Shown here piece after piece: positions 51,403 through 60,002 of a DNA stretch of 64,000 nucleotides. The notes under the pieces were generated by a model. It saw only the letters and a program-made list of their open reading frames with translations, was not told the origin of the DNA and did no database searches. Both the position numbers and the translations under genes were made by a program. This DNA is from Thalassococcus_A lentus (GTDB taxonomy: Bacteria > Pseudomonadota > Alphaproteobacteria > Rhodobacterales > Rhodobacteraceae). Each line of letters starts with the position of its first letter. The stretch's first letter is position 1. The stretch lies in assembly GCF_028023555.1 (NCBI RefSeq), contig NZ_JAQIOY010000003.1, forward strand, positions 686,822 through 750,821. Direction: 5' to 3'.

Positions 51403-51837
51403 ATGCGTTTGATTTTTGCACTGATCGCCGGGGGTTTCTTTGGCGCAGGCCTGTTTATTTCGGGCATGACCGACACCCGCAAAGTTCAGGGATGGCTGGA
51501 CGTCTTCGGCGACTGGGACCCAACCCTTGCCTTTGTCATGGGCGGCGCAATGCTTCCGATGGCCGTCGCTTGGATGATCACAAAGCGCCGCAGCTCAGCC
51601 CTGCTGGGCACATCGTTCCCTCCCAAGCCGCCAACCCGCATCGACCGATCGCTGATCGCCGGTTCGGTGATGTTCGGCATGGGCTGGGGACTGGTTGGCC
51701 TTTGCCCTGGTCCCGTTATCGCTTCGTTGTCGTACGGCGGTGGCTCGCTTTATATCTTCCTCGCGGCGATGCTGGCCGGCATGGCGCTCCTGCCGGTGGT
51801 GCGAAGCCGTCTGGACAGGACCGTGGCAGCAGAGTAA
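51403..51837 (+). CDS. YeeE/YedE-family sulfur transport protein, second half
   Basis: Membrane protein of 144 aa, starting MRLIFALIAGGFFGAGLFISGMTD. The second half has IAGSVMFGMGWGLVGLCPGPVIASLSYGG with the conserved Cys. It is the partner of the preceding half and together they resemble PmpAB-type sulfur carriers. A TIGR01244 protein follows 9 bases later. Confidence 0.87.
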   Translation: MRLIFALIAGGFFGAGLFISGMTDTRKVQGWLDVFGDWDPTLAFVMGGAMLPMAVAWMITKRRSSALLGTSFPPKPPTRIDRSLIAGSVMFGMGWGLVGLCPGPVIASLSYGGGSLYIFLAAMLAGMALLPVVRSRLDRTVAAE

Positions 51838-51846
51838 TCCCGGGAC

Positions 51847-52278
51847 ATGGATATGCGACAGATTACCGACAGCTATTTCGTCAGCCCTCAGATTGACTTT
51901 GCTGATATCGAAGCAATCAAACAGGCGGGCATCACATTGGTCATTGCGAACCGGCCTGATGTAGAAGTGCCGCCATCCCACAGCGCCGAGGCCATCGGCG
52001 CTGCCGTGCGCGAAGCGGGCATTGCTTTCGAAATCCTGCCCATCACGCATCAAACGCTGACACCGGACAACATCGCTGCGCAATCTGCGCTGATCACCGG
52101 TGCCGAGGGTCCGGTGCTGGCCTATTGCGCCTCCGGTACCCGCAGCACAATCATTTGGGCCTTGGGGGCAGCAGGCGACACGCCCAGCGATGAAATCATC
52201 GCCTCAGCAGCCAAGGGTGGGTATGATCTGGCAGGATTGCGCCCAACACTCGAGGCTCTCGCCGCGCAAGCGGGCTGA
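51847..52278 (+). CDS. TIGR01244-family sulfur transferase / phosphatase-like protein (DUF442)
   Basis: Protein of 143 aa, starting MDMRQITDSYFVSPQIDFADIEA. It is the stand-alone equivalent of the N-terminal DUF442 domain of Blh. The active-site loop CASGTRS (a Cys-x5-Arg loop) sits in YCASGTRSTII, as in dual-specificity phosphatases and rhodanese-like proteins. In this cassette it likely transfers sulfane sulfur to or from the persulfide dioxygenase. The exact chemistry is inference. Confidence 0.85.
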   Translation: MDMRQITDSYFVSPQIDFADIEAIKQAGITLVIANRPDVEVPPSHSAEAIGAAVREAGIAFEILPITHQTLTPDNIAAQSALITGAEGPVLAYCASGTRSTIIWALGAAGDTPSDEIIASAAKGGYDLAGLRPTLEALAAQAG

Positions 52279-52300
52279 GAACAGGCGCCCAGAGCGCTGA

Positions 52301-53455
52301 TCAGTCCAACAGGCTTTGTTCAAAATCCAGAAGCGGATCGGCCAGATCCGCAAATTCGCGGTCCGCGCTCGCTTCGTCGAAATTCAAAGAACCGGGAGTT
52401 TCCTGTGGCAAATCTGGTAGCGACTCCGCGTCCGCTTGTGATTGCTCGCTCGGCACAGTGGGTTCTTTAGTCACGGATTTCCGCGACTTTTTCGAAGCCG
52501 CCTTGGGCCGCTTGGTTTTCGCCGCCGCAGCATCAATATCAGTGGCCTCTTCAGCACCGGCCGGAGCGCTTGCGATTGGCCAGGTCAGGCGTACAGCCTT
52601 CATTCCATTGAGCTGGCCCAATTTCCCACGGGCCACCAAATGACCCTGAGCCGCCTGCAGCTGCACATCTTCCAGACTGTCAGGGTGAATGGTCAGAACA
52701 TCGCCCGGCTTGAGGGATTGGGCCTTGCCCAAGGGCAGCGAAATACGCCCCAGCACCGCAGCCAGCCTGACTTGAAGTTGCTCCAGCATATGCGCGTGTG
52801 GGTTTGGCTCGCCCTCCTGTAACGCTTCAGTGGTCTCAAGCGCGGCGGGCTGATGGCCCTGAGGCAGAATAATTCGAATGGTCCCCTTACGCCGACCCAG
52901 TGCAAGATCAACCTGTACCTCGAAACTGTGATACTGCGGCGCATCCAGCAGCAAACCGGCTGCGCGCCGGTCCTCAACCATCGCGCCAAACTGAAATCCC
53001 TTTACCTGAGAATGCATCGGGTCTGCGTGCAAATTTTCAGCAAACCGGGCCAGTGCCGCGTCGATCAAGGGGGCAACCATTGCCGCATCGGTCGATGTTA
53101 CAGAACGCTCTTCCGGTTCCATGGTCGTGACTTGCGCTATGGTCTGAACCTCGATCACGCCGGTCAAAACCGACCGGTCTATTGCCGCCAGTCCCAACGC
53201 GCCATCTGGCCCGTCCAGCAAGAGCAGCAGATCATCATCCGTAAGGCAAGCCACGACTCCATCCTGATCGCGCAATTCGACCGTGACAGACTGACAAACC
53301 AACGCCAGATCCCAAAGCACATCAGCCGCCCGTGACAACGCGCGGCGGATCGCCTTGGACGGCGACATGCCATGCGCCTCCATTGCGCGCTGTGCCGCCT
53401 GAGCCTTTCGGCCCAAAACGTCGCCTGAGCTGGCTTCTGCCATCAATAAACCCAT
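52301..53455 (-). CDS. FliM/FliN-family (SpoA domain) flagellar-motor-switch-like protein
   Basis: Protein of 384 aa, start MGLLMAEASSGDVLGRK (an alternative Met at residue 5). The N-terminal half is FliM-like and mixed alpha/beta (CLTDDDLLLLLDGPDGALGL). The SpoA domain is near VRLAAVLGRISLPLGKAQSLKPGDVLTI, followed by KAVRLTWPI. The C-terminus is a low-complexity basic and acidic tail (KTKRPKAASKKSRKS). No flagellar genes surround it. It may be an atypical FliM or a Rhodobacterales-specific SpoA protein. Confidence 0.75.
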   Translation of the reverse strand: MGLLMAEASSGDVLGRKAQAAQRAMEAHGMSPSKAIRRALSRAADVLWDLALVCQSVTVELRDQDGVVACLTDDDLLLLLDGPDGALGLAAIDRSVLTGVIEVQTIAQVTTMEPEERSVTSTDAAMVAPLIDAALARFAENLHADPMHSQVKGFQFGAMVEDRRAAGLLLDAPQYHSFEVQVDLALGRRKGTIRIILPQGHQPAALETTEALQEGEPNPHAHMLEQLQVRLAAVLGRISLPLGKAQSLKPGDVLTIHPDSLEDVQLQAAQGHLVARGKLGQLNGMKAVRLTWPIASAPAGAEEATDIDAAAAKTKRPKAASKKSRKSVTKEPTVPSEQSQADAESLPDLPQETPGSLNFDEASADREFADLADPLLDFEQSLLD

Positions 53456-53547
53456 GCCTGTCGATCATGCTGTTGCACGGGACTATGCGCGGATTTGGTT
53501 ACCAAGCGCTTGACTGCGGAACGGTTTATTGGCGCAAATGATAAATA

Positions 53548-56232
53548 CTATTGAGCAGCCAAGGCCATTGGGCGTGGCAGAACCACGCGAAATGCGGCCC
53601 CGCCCTGCCCCGGCAGATAGGTGATTTCGCCCCCAAGCCGCGTCATGATTTCCCGCGAAATCGCAAGACCAAGCCCGGCACCCCCGGCCTTCTGATCGCT
53701 TACGCGCGCGAATTTTTCAAAGATCACGTCCTGCGCCTCTGGTGCGATTCCTGAGCCGTTGTCGACAAAGTCGACCACATGACGCCCCTGAATTTCGCTG
53801 ACGCGGATTTCCAGTCGTGGCGTGTCGGCGTCACAGTATTTCCGGGCATTGGCGATCAGGTTGATAAAAACCTGTGTCAGGCGATCTGCATCCGTATGCA
53901 GTGACATTTTTTCCCGCGCTTTGGTGCGCACAATGGTCATCGCGCGTCCTGAGCCATCAGCCATAGCCGACGCCAGCGACCGGTCAAGCAGTTCAGCCAG
54001 CGTCGTGTCGTTCAGGTTCAGATTGACCTGTCCGTTTTCCAACACGCTGAGATCCAGCAAATCATCCAGCAAACGGGTCAGGCGCACCGCCTCATCATGA
54101 ATGATGCTCGCATATTTGATCTGATCGACCTCGGACATGCCCGTATTGTCGCGCAGGATTTCCGAGAACGCCCGGATCGAGGTCATCGGCGTACGCAACT
54201 CATGACTGATCTGAGACAGGAACCCGTCCTTTTGCACGGACAGCCGGGTCAACTTGTCATTGGCCTGCCGCAATTGCCGTGCCGTGCGGGTCAACTCGCC
54301 TTGCTGTGCCTCCAGCCGGGCGGAATATTCCATCATTTGCGCGGTTTCATCCGCAACGGCCATCAGGTCCTGAACTGAAACAGCCATACCTCCAACGATC
54401 TGCCCCACCATCGCGTGGGCGGTCGCCGCGCCGACCGAACCCGAAAGTTCGCGCTCGAGCGACTCCAGAAAATCGGGGGTCGGATCCGGCAGATGCCCGC
54501 CCAGTCCCTGCCGCTGCGCCTCTTGGGCAAATAGTTCCTGCGCTTCGGTCGCGCCCAGAATTCTCTGCGCCATCACCATCAGATCTTCGGCTTCTGCGAC
54601 CCCACCGGACCAGCTGCGTGCACTCCCGGGCGCATAACGAACATTGACGAATTGCGCGCCCTGAAGCCGCTCCAAGGGTGACGGAAAGCTCAGAAGTGAT
54701 GCGGCAAAGAATGTGACCGTATTCAATGAAAGGCTCCACAGCACCGCATGCATCAGCGGATCGAGCCCTTCGATTCCGAACAGCGCCTGAGGCTTGAGCC
54801 AGCTCAACCCCAAGAACCCGGACTCGAATACCTTGGCCGGAATAATCATGTCTTCGCCAAAGCTGGGCAAAAACAGTGTGAAATGCCAAACCGCAAATCC
54901 CACGGTCAAACCCGCCAAAGCGCCCACGCGGGTCGCACCGCGCCAAAAGATGCCCCCCAGCATTGCTGGCAGAACCTGCGCGAGCCCGACAAAGGAAACC
55001 AACCCGATGGTCGCCAGCGCTTCACCGCCGCCAGAGAGCGCATAGTAGAGGTATCCCAGCAGCACGACGCCCCCAATCGACAGCCGGCGCGACAGGATAA
55101 CCACGTGCCGCACGTCGCCTGACTGGCTGGCCATGCCCTGCCGCACCCGCAACCAGATGGGCATCACAACATGGTTGGACACCATCGTGGACAGGGCGAT
55201 GGCCGCCACGATGACCATGGATGTCGCAGAGCTCAGCCCGCCAAGGAATGAAAACAAGGCCAGCCCGTCCCGGCCCTGACTGAGCGGAACTGTCAGAACA
55301 AACAAATCCGGGTTTGAGCCTTCTGGCAGAATATCCAATCCCACGACGGCGATCGGCACGATGAACAAACTCATCAGCAACAGGTAGAGCGGAAAGGCCC
55401 AGGCCGCGGTTCGCAACTGCGCATCGTTATCATTCTCGACCACCAGCACCTGAAACATGCGGGGCAGGCACAAAAAGGCCGCTGCGGAAAGCATGGTCAG
55501 ACCAACCCAGCGGCCCCCATCAATCTGCCACAACCCCAGATCAGAGTTGTCGATCCGCTCCAGCGTCTGACCAATCCCGCCAGACAAACCCCAAACCACA
55601 AAGATCCCGACTGCGAGCAAAGCCGCCAGTTTGACAACCGCTTCCACCGCAATGGCCATGACCACGCCGTGGTGTCTTTCGTTAACGTCAAGATTTCGGG
55701 TGCCAAAGATGACCGTGAAAACGGCGAGACCGGTGGCGACCCAGAACGCGGTTAGTGGCTGGGTCGGGCCGGTTTCTTCTGCCCCGACCGCAAAGACCTC
55801 AACGCTCAGCGTGACGGACTGCAACTGAAGCGCGATGTAAGGCGTCGTTCCGATCACCGCGAGGATCGTCACGCCGATCCCCAAAAGGTTGGATTTGCCG
55901 TAGCGCGACGACAGCAGGTCGGCGATGGACGTGATGTGCTGGCTGCGGCCAATCCTGACCAGCTTTCGCAAAATCCACCACCAGCCGATCATCACCAGCG
56001 TCGGTCCCAAATAGATAGTCAGATATTCCAACCCGCTACGCGCTGCGGAGCCAACGGCACCGTAGAATGTCCACGCCGTGCAATAGATCGATAGCGACAG
56101 CGTGTAGACAATCGGCGCACGCAACCACGATCCACGGCCCTGGCGCGCAGCGCGTTCGGCGACAAAGGCCACAGCGAACAACAGCAGCACGTAACCCAGC
56201 GATATCGCAATCAAAAGATTCAGTGTGCTCAT
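53548..56232 (-). CDS. CbrA-like SLC5 transporter-histidine kinase
   Basis: Large protein of 894 aa. Residues about 1-500 form a sodium:solute symporter-like domain with roughly 13 membrane helices (ends near AASLLSFPSP). A STAC-like linker region and coiled coil follow (DETAQMMEYSARLEAQQGELTRTARQLR). The kinase core has the H-box SHELRTPMTSIRAFSE with His677, then the N-box NLIANARKY, G1 DNGSGIAPEA, F KFARVSDQ and G2 GAGLGLAI. It belongs to the CbrA family, which links nutrient sensing to carbon/nitrogen control. It overlaps the small membrane-protein gene and lies just downstream of a receiver gene. Confidence 0.88.
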   Translation of the reverse strand: MSTLNLLIAISLGYVLLLFAVAFVAERAARQGRGSWLRAPIVYTLSLSIYCTAWTFYGAVGSAARSGLEYLTIYLGPTLVMIGWWWILRKLVRIGRSQHITSIADLLSSRYGKSNLLGIGVTILAVIGTTPYIALQLQSVTLSVEVFAVGAEETGPTQPLTAFWVATGLAVFTVIFGTRNLDVNERHHGVVMAIAVEAVVKLAALLAVGIFVVWGLSGGIGQTLERIDNSDLGLWQIDGGRWVGLTMLSAAAFLCLPRMFQVLVVENDNDAQLRTAAWAFPLYLLLMSLFIVPIAVVGLDILPEGSNPDLFVLTVPLSQGRDGLALFSFLGGLSSATSMVIVAAIALSTMVSNHVVMPIWLRVRQGMASQSGDVRHVVILSRRLSIGGVVLLGYLYYALSGGGEALATIGLVSFVGLAQVLPAMLGGIFWRGATRVGALAGLTVGFAVWHFTLFLPSFGEDMIIPAKVFESGFLGLSWLKPQALFGIEGLDPLMHAVLWSLSLNTVTFFAASLLSFPSPLERLQGAQFVNVRYAPGSARSWSGGVAEAEDLMVMAQRILGATEAQELFAQEAQRQGLGGHLPDPTPDFLESLERELSGSVGAATAHAMVGQIVGGMAVSVQDLMAVADETAQMMEYSARLEAQQGELTRTARQLRQANDKLTRLSVQKDGFLSQISHELRTPMTSIRAFSEILRDNTGMSEVDQIKYASIIHDEAVRLTRLLDDLLDLSVLENGQVNLNLNDTTLAELLDRSLASAMADGSGRAMTIVRTKAREKMSLHTDADRLTQVFINLIANARKYCDADTPRLEIRVSEIQGRHVVDFVDNGSGIAPEAQDVIFEKFARVSDQKAGGAGLGLAISREIMTRLGGEITYLPGQGGAAFRVVLPRPMALAAQ

Positions 56233-56552
56233 TGCCCGGCCTCGCGGCTTGCCCCTTCATCCGGAGCACGTCCCTGATCACGTCGGTTAAGCAACAAAAT
56301 GATAAACGCCGCGCAGACGACCAGACCGCCCCAGACTGCGAAAATATAGATCAAGGCGCTGGACGCGCTTTGGCCTTTTCCGGATGCCCCCCAAAGCAGT
56401 GGCACCATCCACAGCAACAAACCAAGCACCGGCAGCACGCGGGCGCTGTCGGCAAGCCTGCGTCTCCGATATGTCTGTTTTTGCAGGAAAACAGAGCCGA
56501 CCGGCTCTTCGATCTCTCGGTCCAGTTGGTCGCTTTGGCCCGCGTCATTCAT
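56229..56552 (-). CDS. Small membrane protein of the CbrA-like operon
   Basis: Protein of 107 aa, start MNDAGQSDQLDREIEEPVGS. Two membrane helices (about residues 40-57 and 68-90) are flanked by charged ends. Its ATG overlaps the receiver stop and its own stop overlaps the kinase start (ATGA). It has no recognised family; co-translation suggests it assists the transporter-kinase. Confidence 0.75.
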   Translation of the reverse strand: MNDAGQSDQLDREIEEPVGSVFLQKQTYRRRRLADSARVLPVLGLLLWMVPLLWGASGKGQSASSALIYIFAVWGGLVVCAAFIILLLNRRDQGRAPDEGASREAGQ

Positions 56553-56917
56553 GCAGCGGACAACGCGCGAACCGCGTCCAGAACTTCGGCATTGGAAAAG
56601 GGCTTGGTCATGAACTGGTTTGCGCCGGTGCGTTCGGCCAGTTCCCGATCTTTGGCCTGTCCGCGCGCCGTCAGCATCAGCACCGGCAGATCCGCGGTCT
56701 GCGGGTCATCCCGAAGATCGCGCAGAATGTCATAGCCCGACCGCCCCGGCAGCATCACATCAAGGATCAATACATCCGGCGCTTTCTGCCGTACGATATC
56801 GACCGCATCAATTCCGTTGGAATGCGTATCCACGCGCCAGCCATCGCGCGACAGAATAAAACTGATCGCTTCGATGATGTTTGGCTCATCCTCGATCAAC
56901 AAGACTGATCCTGGCAT
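56549..56917 (-). CDS. Receiver-only response regulator
   Basis: CheY-like protein of 122 aa, start MPGSVLLIEDEPNIIEAIS after GGAGGG. The acidic pocket is in LIEDEPN, the phospho-acceptor Asp is in VLILDVMLPGRSG, the Thr is in VLMLTARG, and the Lys is in FMTKPFSNAE. It has no output domain. As the first gene of the kinase operon it is the likely partner of the CbrA-like kinase. Confidence 0.88.
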   Translation of the reverse strand: MPGSVLLIEDEPNIIEAISFILSRDGWRVDTHSNGIDAVDIVRQKAPDVLILDVMLPGRSGYDILRDLRDDPQTADLPVLMLTARGQAKDRELAERTGANQFMTKPFSNAEVLDAVRALSAA

Positions 56918-57007
56918 TTGGTCCCCTCCGTCGCGGGGGCTTTTTTGGCTTTCCCTTCCGCGCGCTGCCAACTCTAGTGCGCGAACATACCCAGTGTCAA
57001 AAACCGT

Positions 57008-58318
57008 TCAAGTCGACGTTGCCAGGATCGAGGGCTCGCGCCGCGCCGGACATTGCACCTTGGCGCAAATCCGGCAGGTCACACCGACCCCCAGCGGCGT
57101 CTCGACCGATGCGTCGCGCGACTGGGTATCCCGAGTTATCAGCATATGGGCCTCGAAAAGCGGATCACGGGCAACGGCGATCGGCCCGACAGGCTCGGCC
57201 ACTGTTTCTGCCAGAAAACGCGCATCCTGACGGCCGGTCTGCTCGATCGGGGTCTGGAGCAGAACCATTGGCCGGCTTAGAGCCCGATATAGCGGCCAAA
57301 GCGGACAAGCCGCGCCAAATTTGGGCATCGGAAAATCGGCAAGCGGCTTGCGATACCGCAAAAAGCCGGACGAATCGCAAATAGCCAATCCAACGGGCTG
57401 TGGCAGCGCGTCATCAGGCATTGCAGCCAGCCTCCTCATGAGTAGCGAGGGGGCAAGGCCCGTCGCAACCGCCAAACGCCCGACCTCTAACCCGTGGTCT
57501 TGCACCGCGCTTAGCACCGCATCTTGCGGCATGGCCTGCGCGTCCTTTTGGTATTGCGACAACCATTCTTGCAATAAGGCAGCAGCCTGCGCGGACAACC
57601 CTTTGCCCAGCTCCTTACTGATCGCGGCCAGATCGGACTGTGGCTGCTCAAGATCGGCAACATGATGGCTCAACTCTTCGAGCACATCGTCCATTTCTTC
57701 CTGAGGGCTGCCAACGCGCGTGGTTTCGCGTTCATCTGCTTCGAGATAGCTAACCAAGCCCCGGCTCGTATCGGCCAACCGCGCGCTGTCTTCAAAGATA
57801 TTGCGATGAAACCGGGCCTGCCACTCGGGTTCAATGTCTCCCGGCTCGGCGAGGATGGTTGCGGCTGAACGGATCGCTGTAACCGTTGACAGCATCTCGT
57901 GCAGCGAGGCCGCCAGATGCGGATCGTGGGTCATCCGGTCCGTGAGCGTTTCGATTGTCCGCTCGAGCGCCGCAATCCTGCCCCGGCTGTCGGCCAGCAA
58001 TTGCGCCCACCCCGGAAAGCGCCCTGCAAATTCGTCGACCCTTTCTTGCTCGGCACCAGCGCCGGGCATGTCCGACGCCGCCTCTCGCAACGCTTCGATC
58101 AGACTGACCCCAGCCCCGTCTGCCAGCAGTCCGGCATCGACTTGCAGCACCTCTGCGATGCGCAACAAAAGCTTGCCGCCGATTCTGCGCCGATTGTGTT
58201 CAATCAGATTGAGGTAGGAGGCTGAGATACCAGCCTCGCGGGCCAATTCGGCCTGTTTTACACCACTGGCAATACGTCTTTCACGGATACGACTGCCGGT
58301 CAGTGTGTCGCGCGCCAT
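57008..58318 (-). CDS. ScfR/RamB-like XRE-family short-chain fatty-acid regulator
   Basis: Regulator of 436 aa, start MARDTLTGSRIRERRIASG after AAAGG. The N-terminal XRE HTH is KQAELAREAGISASYLNLIE. The long middle part is helical (HDPHLAASLHEMLSTVTAI). The C-terminal domain (DUF2083-type) includes LFRY-like GFLRYRKPLADFPMPKFGAACPLW and ends with the Cys-containing VTCRICAKVQCPAR. This architecture is that of RamB and ScfR, regulators of acetate/propionate metabolism. It is divergent from the transporter leading to acetyl-CoA synthetase. Confidence 0.85.
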   Translation of the reverse strand: MARDTLTGSRIRERRIASGVKQAELAREAGISASYLNLIEHNRRRIGGKLLLRIAEVLQVDAGLLADGAGVSLIEALREAASDMPGAGAEQERVDEFAGRFPGWAQLLADSRGRIAALERTIETLTDRMTHDPHLAASLHEMLSTVTAIRSAATILAEPGDIEPEWQARFHRNIFEDSARLADTSRGLVSYLEADERETTRVGSPQEEMDDVLEELSHHVADLEQPQSDLAAISKELGKGLSAQAAALLQEWLSQYQKDAQAMPQDAVLSAVQDHGLEVGRLAVATGLAPSLLMRRLAAMPDDALPQPVGLAICDSSGFLRYRKPLADFPMPKFGAACPLWPLYRALSRPMVLLQTPIEQTGRQDARFLAETVAEPVGPIAVARDPLFEAHMLITRDTQSRDASVETPLGVGVTCRICAKVQCPARREPSILATST

Positions 58319-58475
58319 ATTCAACCTTTCCGCCTTTGGGTTCGGAATCAAAGGCTTTCTGCGATGCAGTATCAATTTCTTTACAGTATACCGCAGAATT
58401 CTTTTCAGTCATTGACAAAAAAATCGTTGCGACAAAACGGCTTGTTGCGCGTCTTTACATAGGCCTGCGATACTG

Positions 58476-58492
58476 ACTTTGCACTAAAGTGC
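58476..58492. promoter_or_regulatory. ACTTTGCA motif and dyad upstream of the binding-protein gene
   Basis: ACTTTGCA at 58476-58483 overlaps a perfect dyad GCACT-AA-AGTGC at 58481-58492, about 55 bases before the binding-protein start. The first motif shares eight bases with the RamB site AACTTTGCAAA known from Corynebacterium. A TTGACA occurs at 58412-58417 further upstream. The divergent regulator is the candidate ligand. Confidence 0.4.
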
Positions 58493-58547
58493 GCGCGTTG
58501 CCGGGAAGAGGAGCCCGGCCTCGCCTATCACGAAATGGGAGGATTAC

Positions 58548-59894
58548 ATGTCCAAGACCAATCTGACACGTCGCGGCGTGCTCAAGACCGGCGCCGTTGC
58601 AGGTGCAGGCCTTGCCGTACCGACGTATCTGTCCGCTGCGAGCCACTCTGGCTTCACAAACGCACCGGGCGACAGCTCCGTTACACTGGGCTTCAACGTA
58701 CCCCAGACCGGCCCCTACGCAGACGAAGGTGCAGACGAACTGCGCGCCTACGAACTGGCGGTAGAGCACCTGAATGGTGGTGGCGACGGCGGCATGATGT
58801 CGACGTTCAGCTCCAAAGTTCTGGACGGCACCGGCATTCTGGGCCGCAAGGTCGAGTACGTAACCGGTGACACGCAGACCAAATCTGACGCTGCTCGCGC
58901 ATCGGCGAAGTCGATGATCGAAAAAGACGGCGCAATCATGATCACCGGTGGTTCGTCCTCGGGTGTGGCCGTTGCTGTACAGGCGCTCTGCCAGGAAGCC
59001 GGCGTTATCTTCATGGCGGGTCTGACCCACTCGAACGACACAACGGGTAAAGACAAGCGGGCCAACGGTTTCCGTCACTTCTTCAACTCGTACATGTCCG
59101 GTGCGGCGCTCGCGCCCGTTCTGGCGAATGCATACGGCACCGACCGTAAGGCATATCACCTGACAGCCGACTACAACTGGGGCTACACAACGGAAGAAGC
59201 GGTTAAGTCTTCGACCGAAGCCATGGGTTGGGAAACTGTTGCAGCTGTGAAAACACCGCTGACACAGACTGACTTCAGCTCCTACATCGCGCCTGTTCTG
59301 CAGTCCGGTGCCGATACACTGGTTCTGAACCACTACGGCGGAAACATGGTCAACTCGCTGACCAATGCTGTTCAGTTCGGTCTGCGCGACAAGCAGGTTA
59401 ACGGCAAAGACTTCCAGATCGTTGTTCCACTCTACTCGCGCCTGATGGCGAAGGGTGCCGGTGCCAACGTTAAGGGCATCTTTGGTTCCACAAACTGGCA
59501 CTGGTCGCTGCAGGACGAAGGCTCCAAAGCATTCGTCAAGTCGTTCGGCACCAAGTACGGCTTCCCGCCGTCGCAGGCCGCGCACACATGCTACGTTCAG
59601 ACCCTGCTCTATGCAGATGCTGTTCAGCGTGCAGGCTCGTTCGCACCATGTGCGGTTGCAGAAGCGCTCGAAGGTTACGAATTCGACGGTCTCGGCAACG
59701 GCAAGACACTGTACCGTGCAGACGACCACCAGTGCTTCAAGGACGTTCTCGTTGTGAAGGGTAAAGAAAACCCGACCTCCGAATTCGACCTTCTGGAAAT
59801 CGTCGAGGTGACGCCGGTTGATCAGGTTACATACGCACCTGACCACCCGCAGTTCCAGGGCGGCGCTCTGGGCACCTGCAACAACGGCGCGTAA
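58548..59894 (+). CDS. Branched-chain-amino-acid-type ABC transporter substrate-binding protein (Tat-exported)
   Basis: Peripla_BP_6 (LivK/UrtA-like) binding protein of 448 aa. The start MSKTNLTRRGVLKTGAVAGAG gives a twin-arginine signal. The mature protein includes NVPQTGPYADEGADELRAYELAVEHLNGG and CQEAGVIFMAGLTHSND, the Liv-type hinge. GGGAGG lies 9 bases before the ATG. Codon use is strongly biased towards preferred codons, as in highly expressed genes. Ligand unknown; the context (acs, ScfR) hints at a short-chain carboxylate or amide. Confidence 0.88.
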   Translation: MSKTNLTRRGVLKTGAVAGAGLAVPTYLSAASHSGFTNAPGDSSVTLGFNVPQTGPYADEGADELRAYELAVEHLNGGGDGGMMSTFSSKVLDGTGILGRKVEYVTGDTQTKSDAARASAKSMIEKDGAIMITGGSSSGVAVAVQALCQEAGVIFMAGLTHSNDTTGKDKRANGFRHFFNSYMSGAALAPVLANAYGTDRKAYHLTADYNWGYTTEEAVKSSTEAMGWETVAAVKTPLTQTDFSSYIAPVLQSGADTLVLNHYGGNMVNSLTNAVQFGLRDKQVNGKDFQIVVPLYSRLMAKGAGANVKGIFGSTNWHWSLQDEGSKAFVKSFGTKYGFPPSQAAHTCYVQTLLYADAVQRAGSFAPCAVAEALEGYEFDGLGNGKTLYRADDHQCFKDVLVVKGKENPTSEFDLLEIVEVTPVDQVTYAPDHPQFQGGALGTCNNGA

Positions 59895-59907
59895 GCGACG
59901 CTGTTTC

Positions 59908-59934
59908 GCGGGACAGGCAATGCGCCTGTCCCGC
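59908..59934 (+). terminator. Strong stem-loop after the binding-protein gene
   Basis: Perfect 11-base-pair stem (GCGGGACAGGC paired with GCCTGTCCCGC) with a 5-base loop, 14 bases after the stop and 68 bases before the permease start. There is no T-run, so it probably is a partial terminator or 3' stability element that keeps binding-protein mRNA abundant relative to the permeases. Confidence 0.7.
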
Positions 59935-60002
59935 ACACTTCTCCCTGTCGGCCCGACCTGGGCCTTTTATCTTTCCGCAATCCGACCGCAAAGGGTGGGA
60001 CA

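Noticed and set aside
58455..59936. Minus-strand open frame of 493 codons
   Set aside because: Antisense of the Tat-exported binding protein; Cys/Val/Arg-rich composition and no recognisable features.
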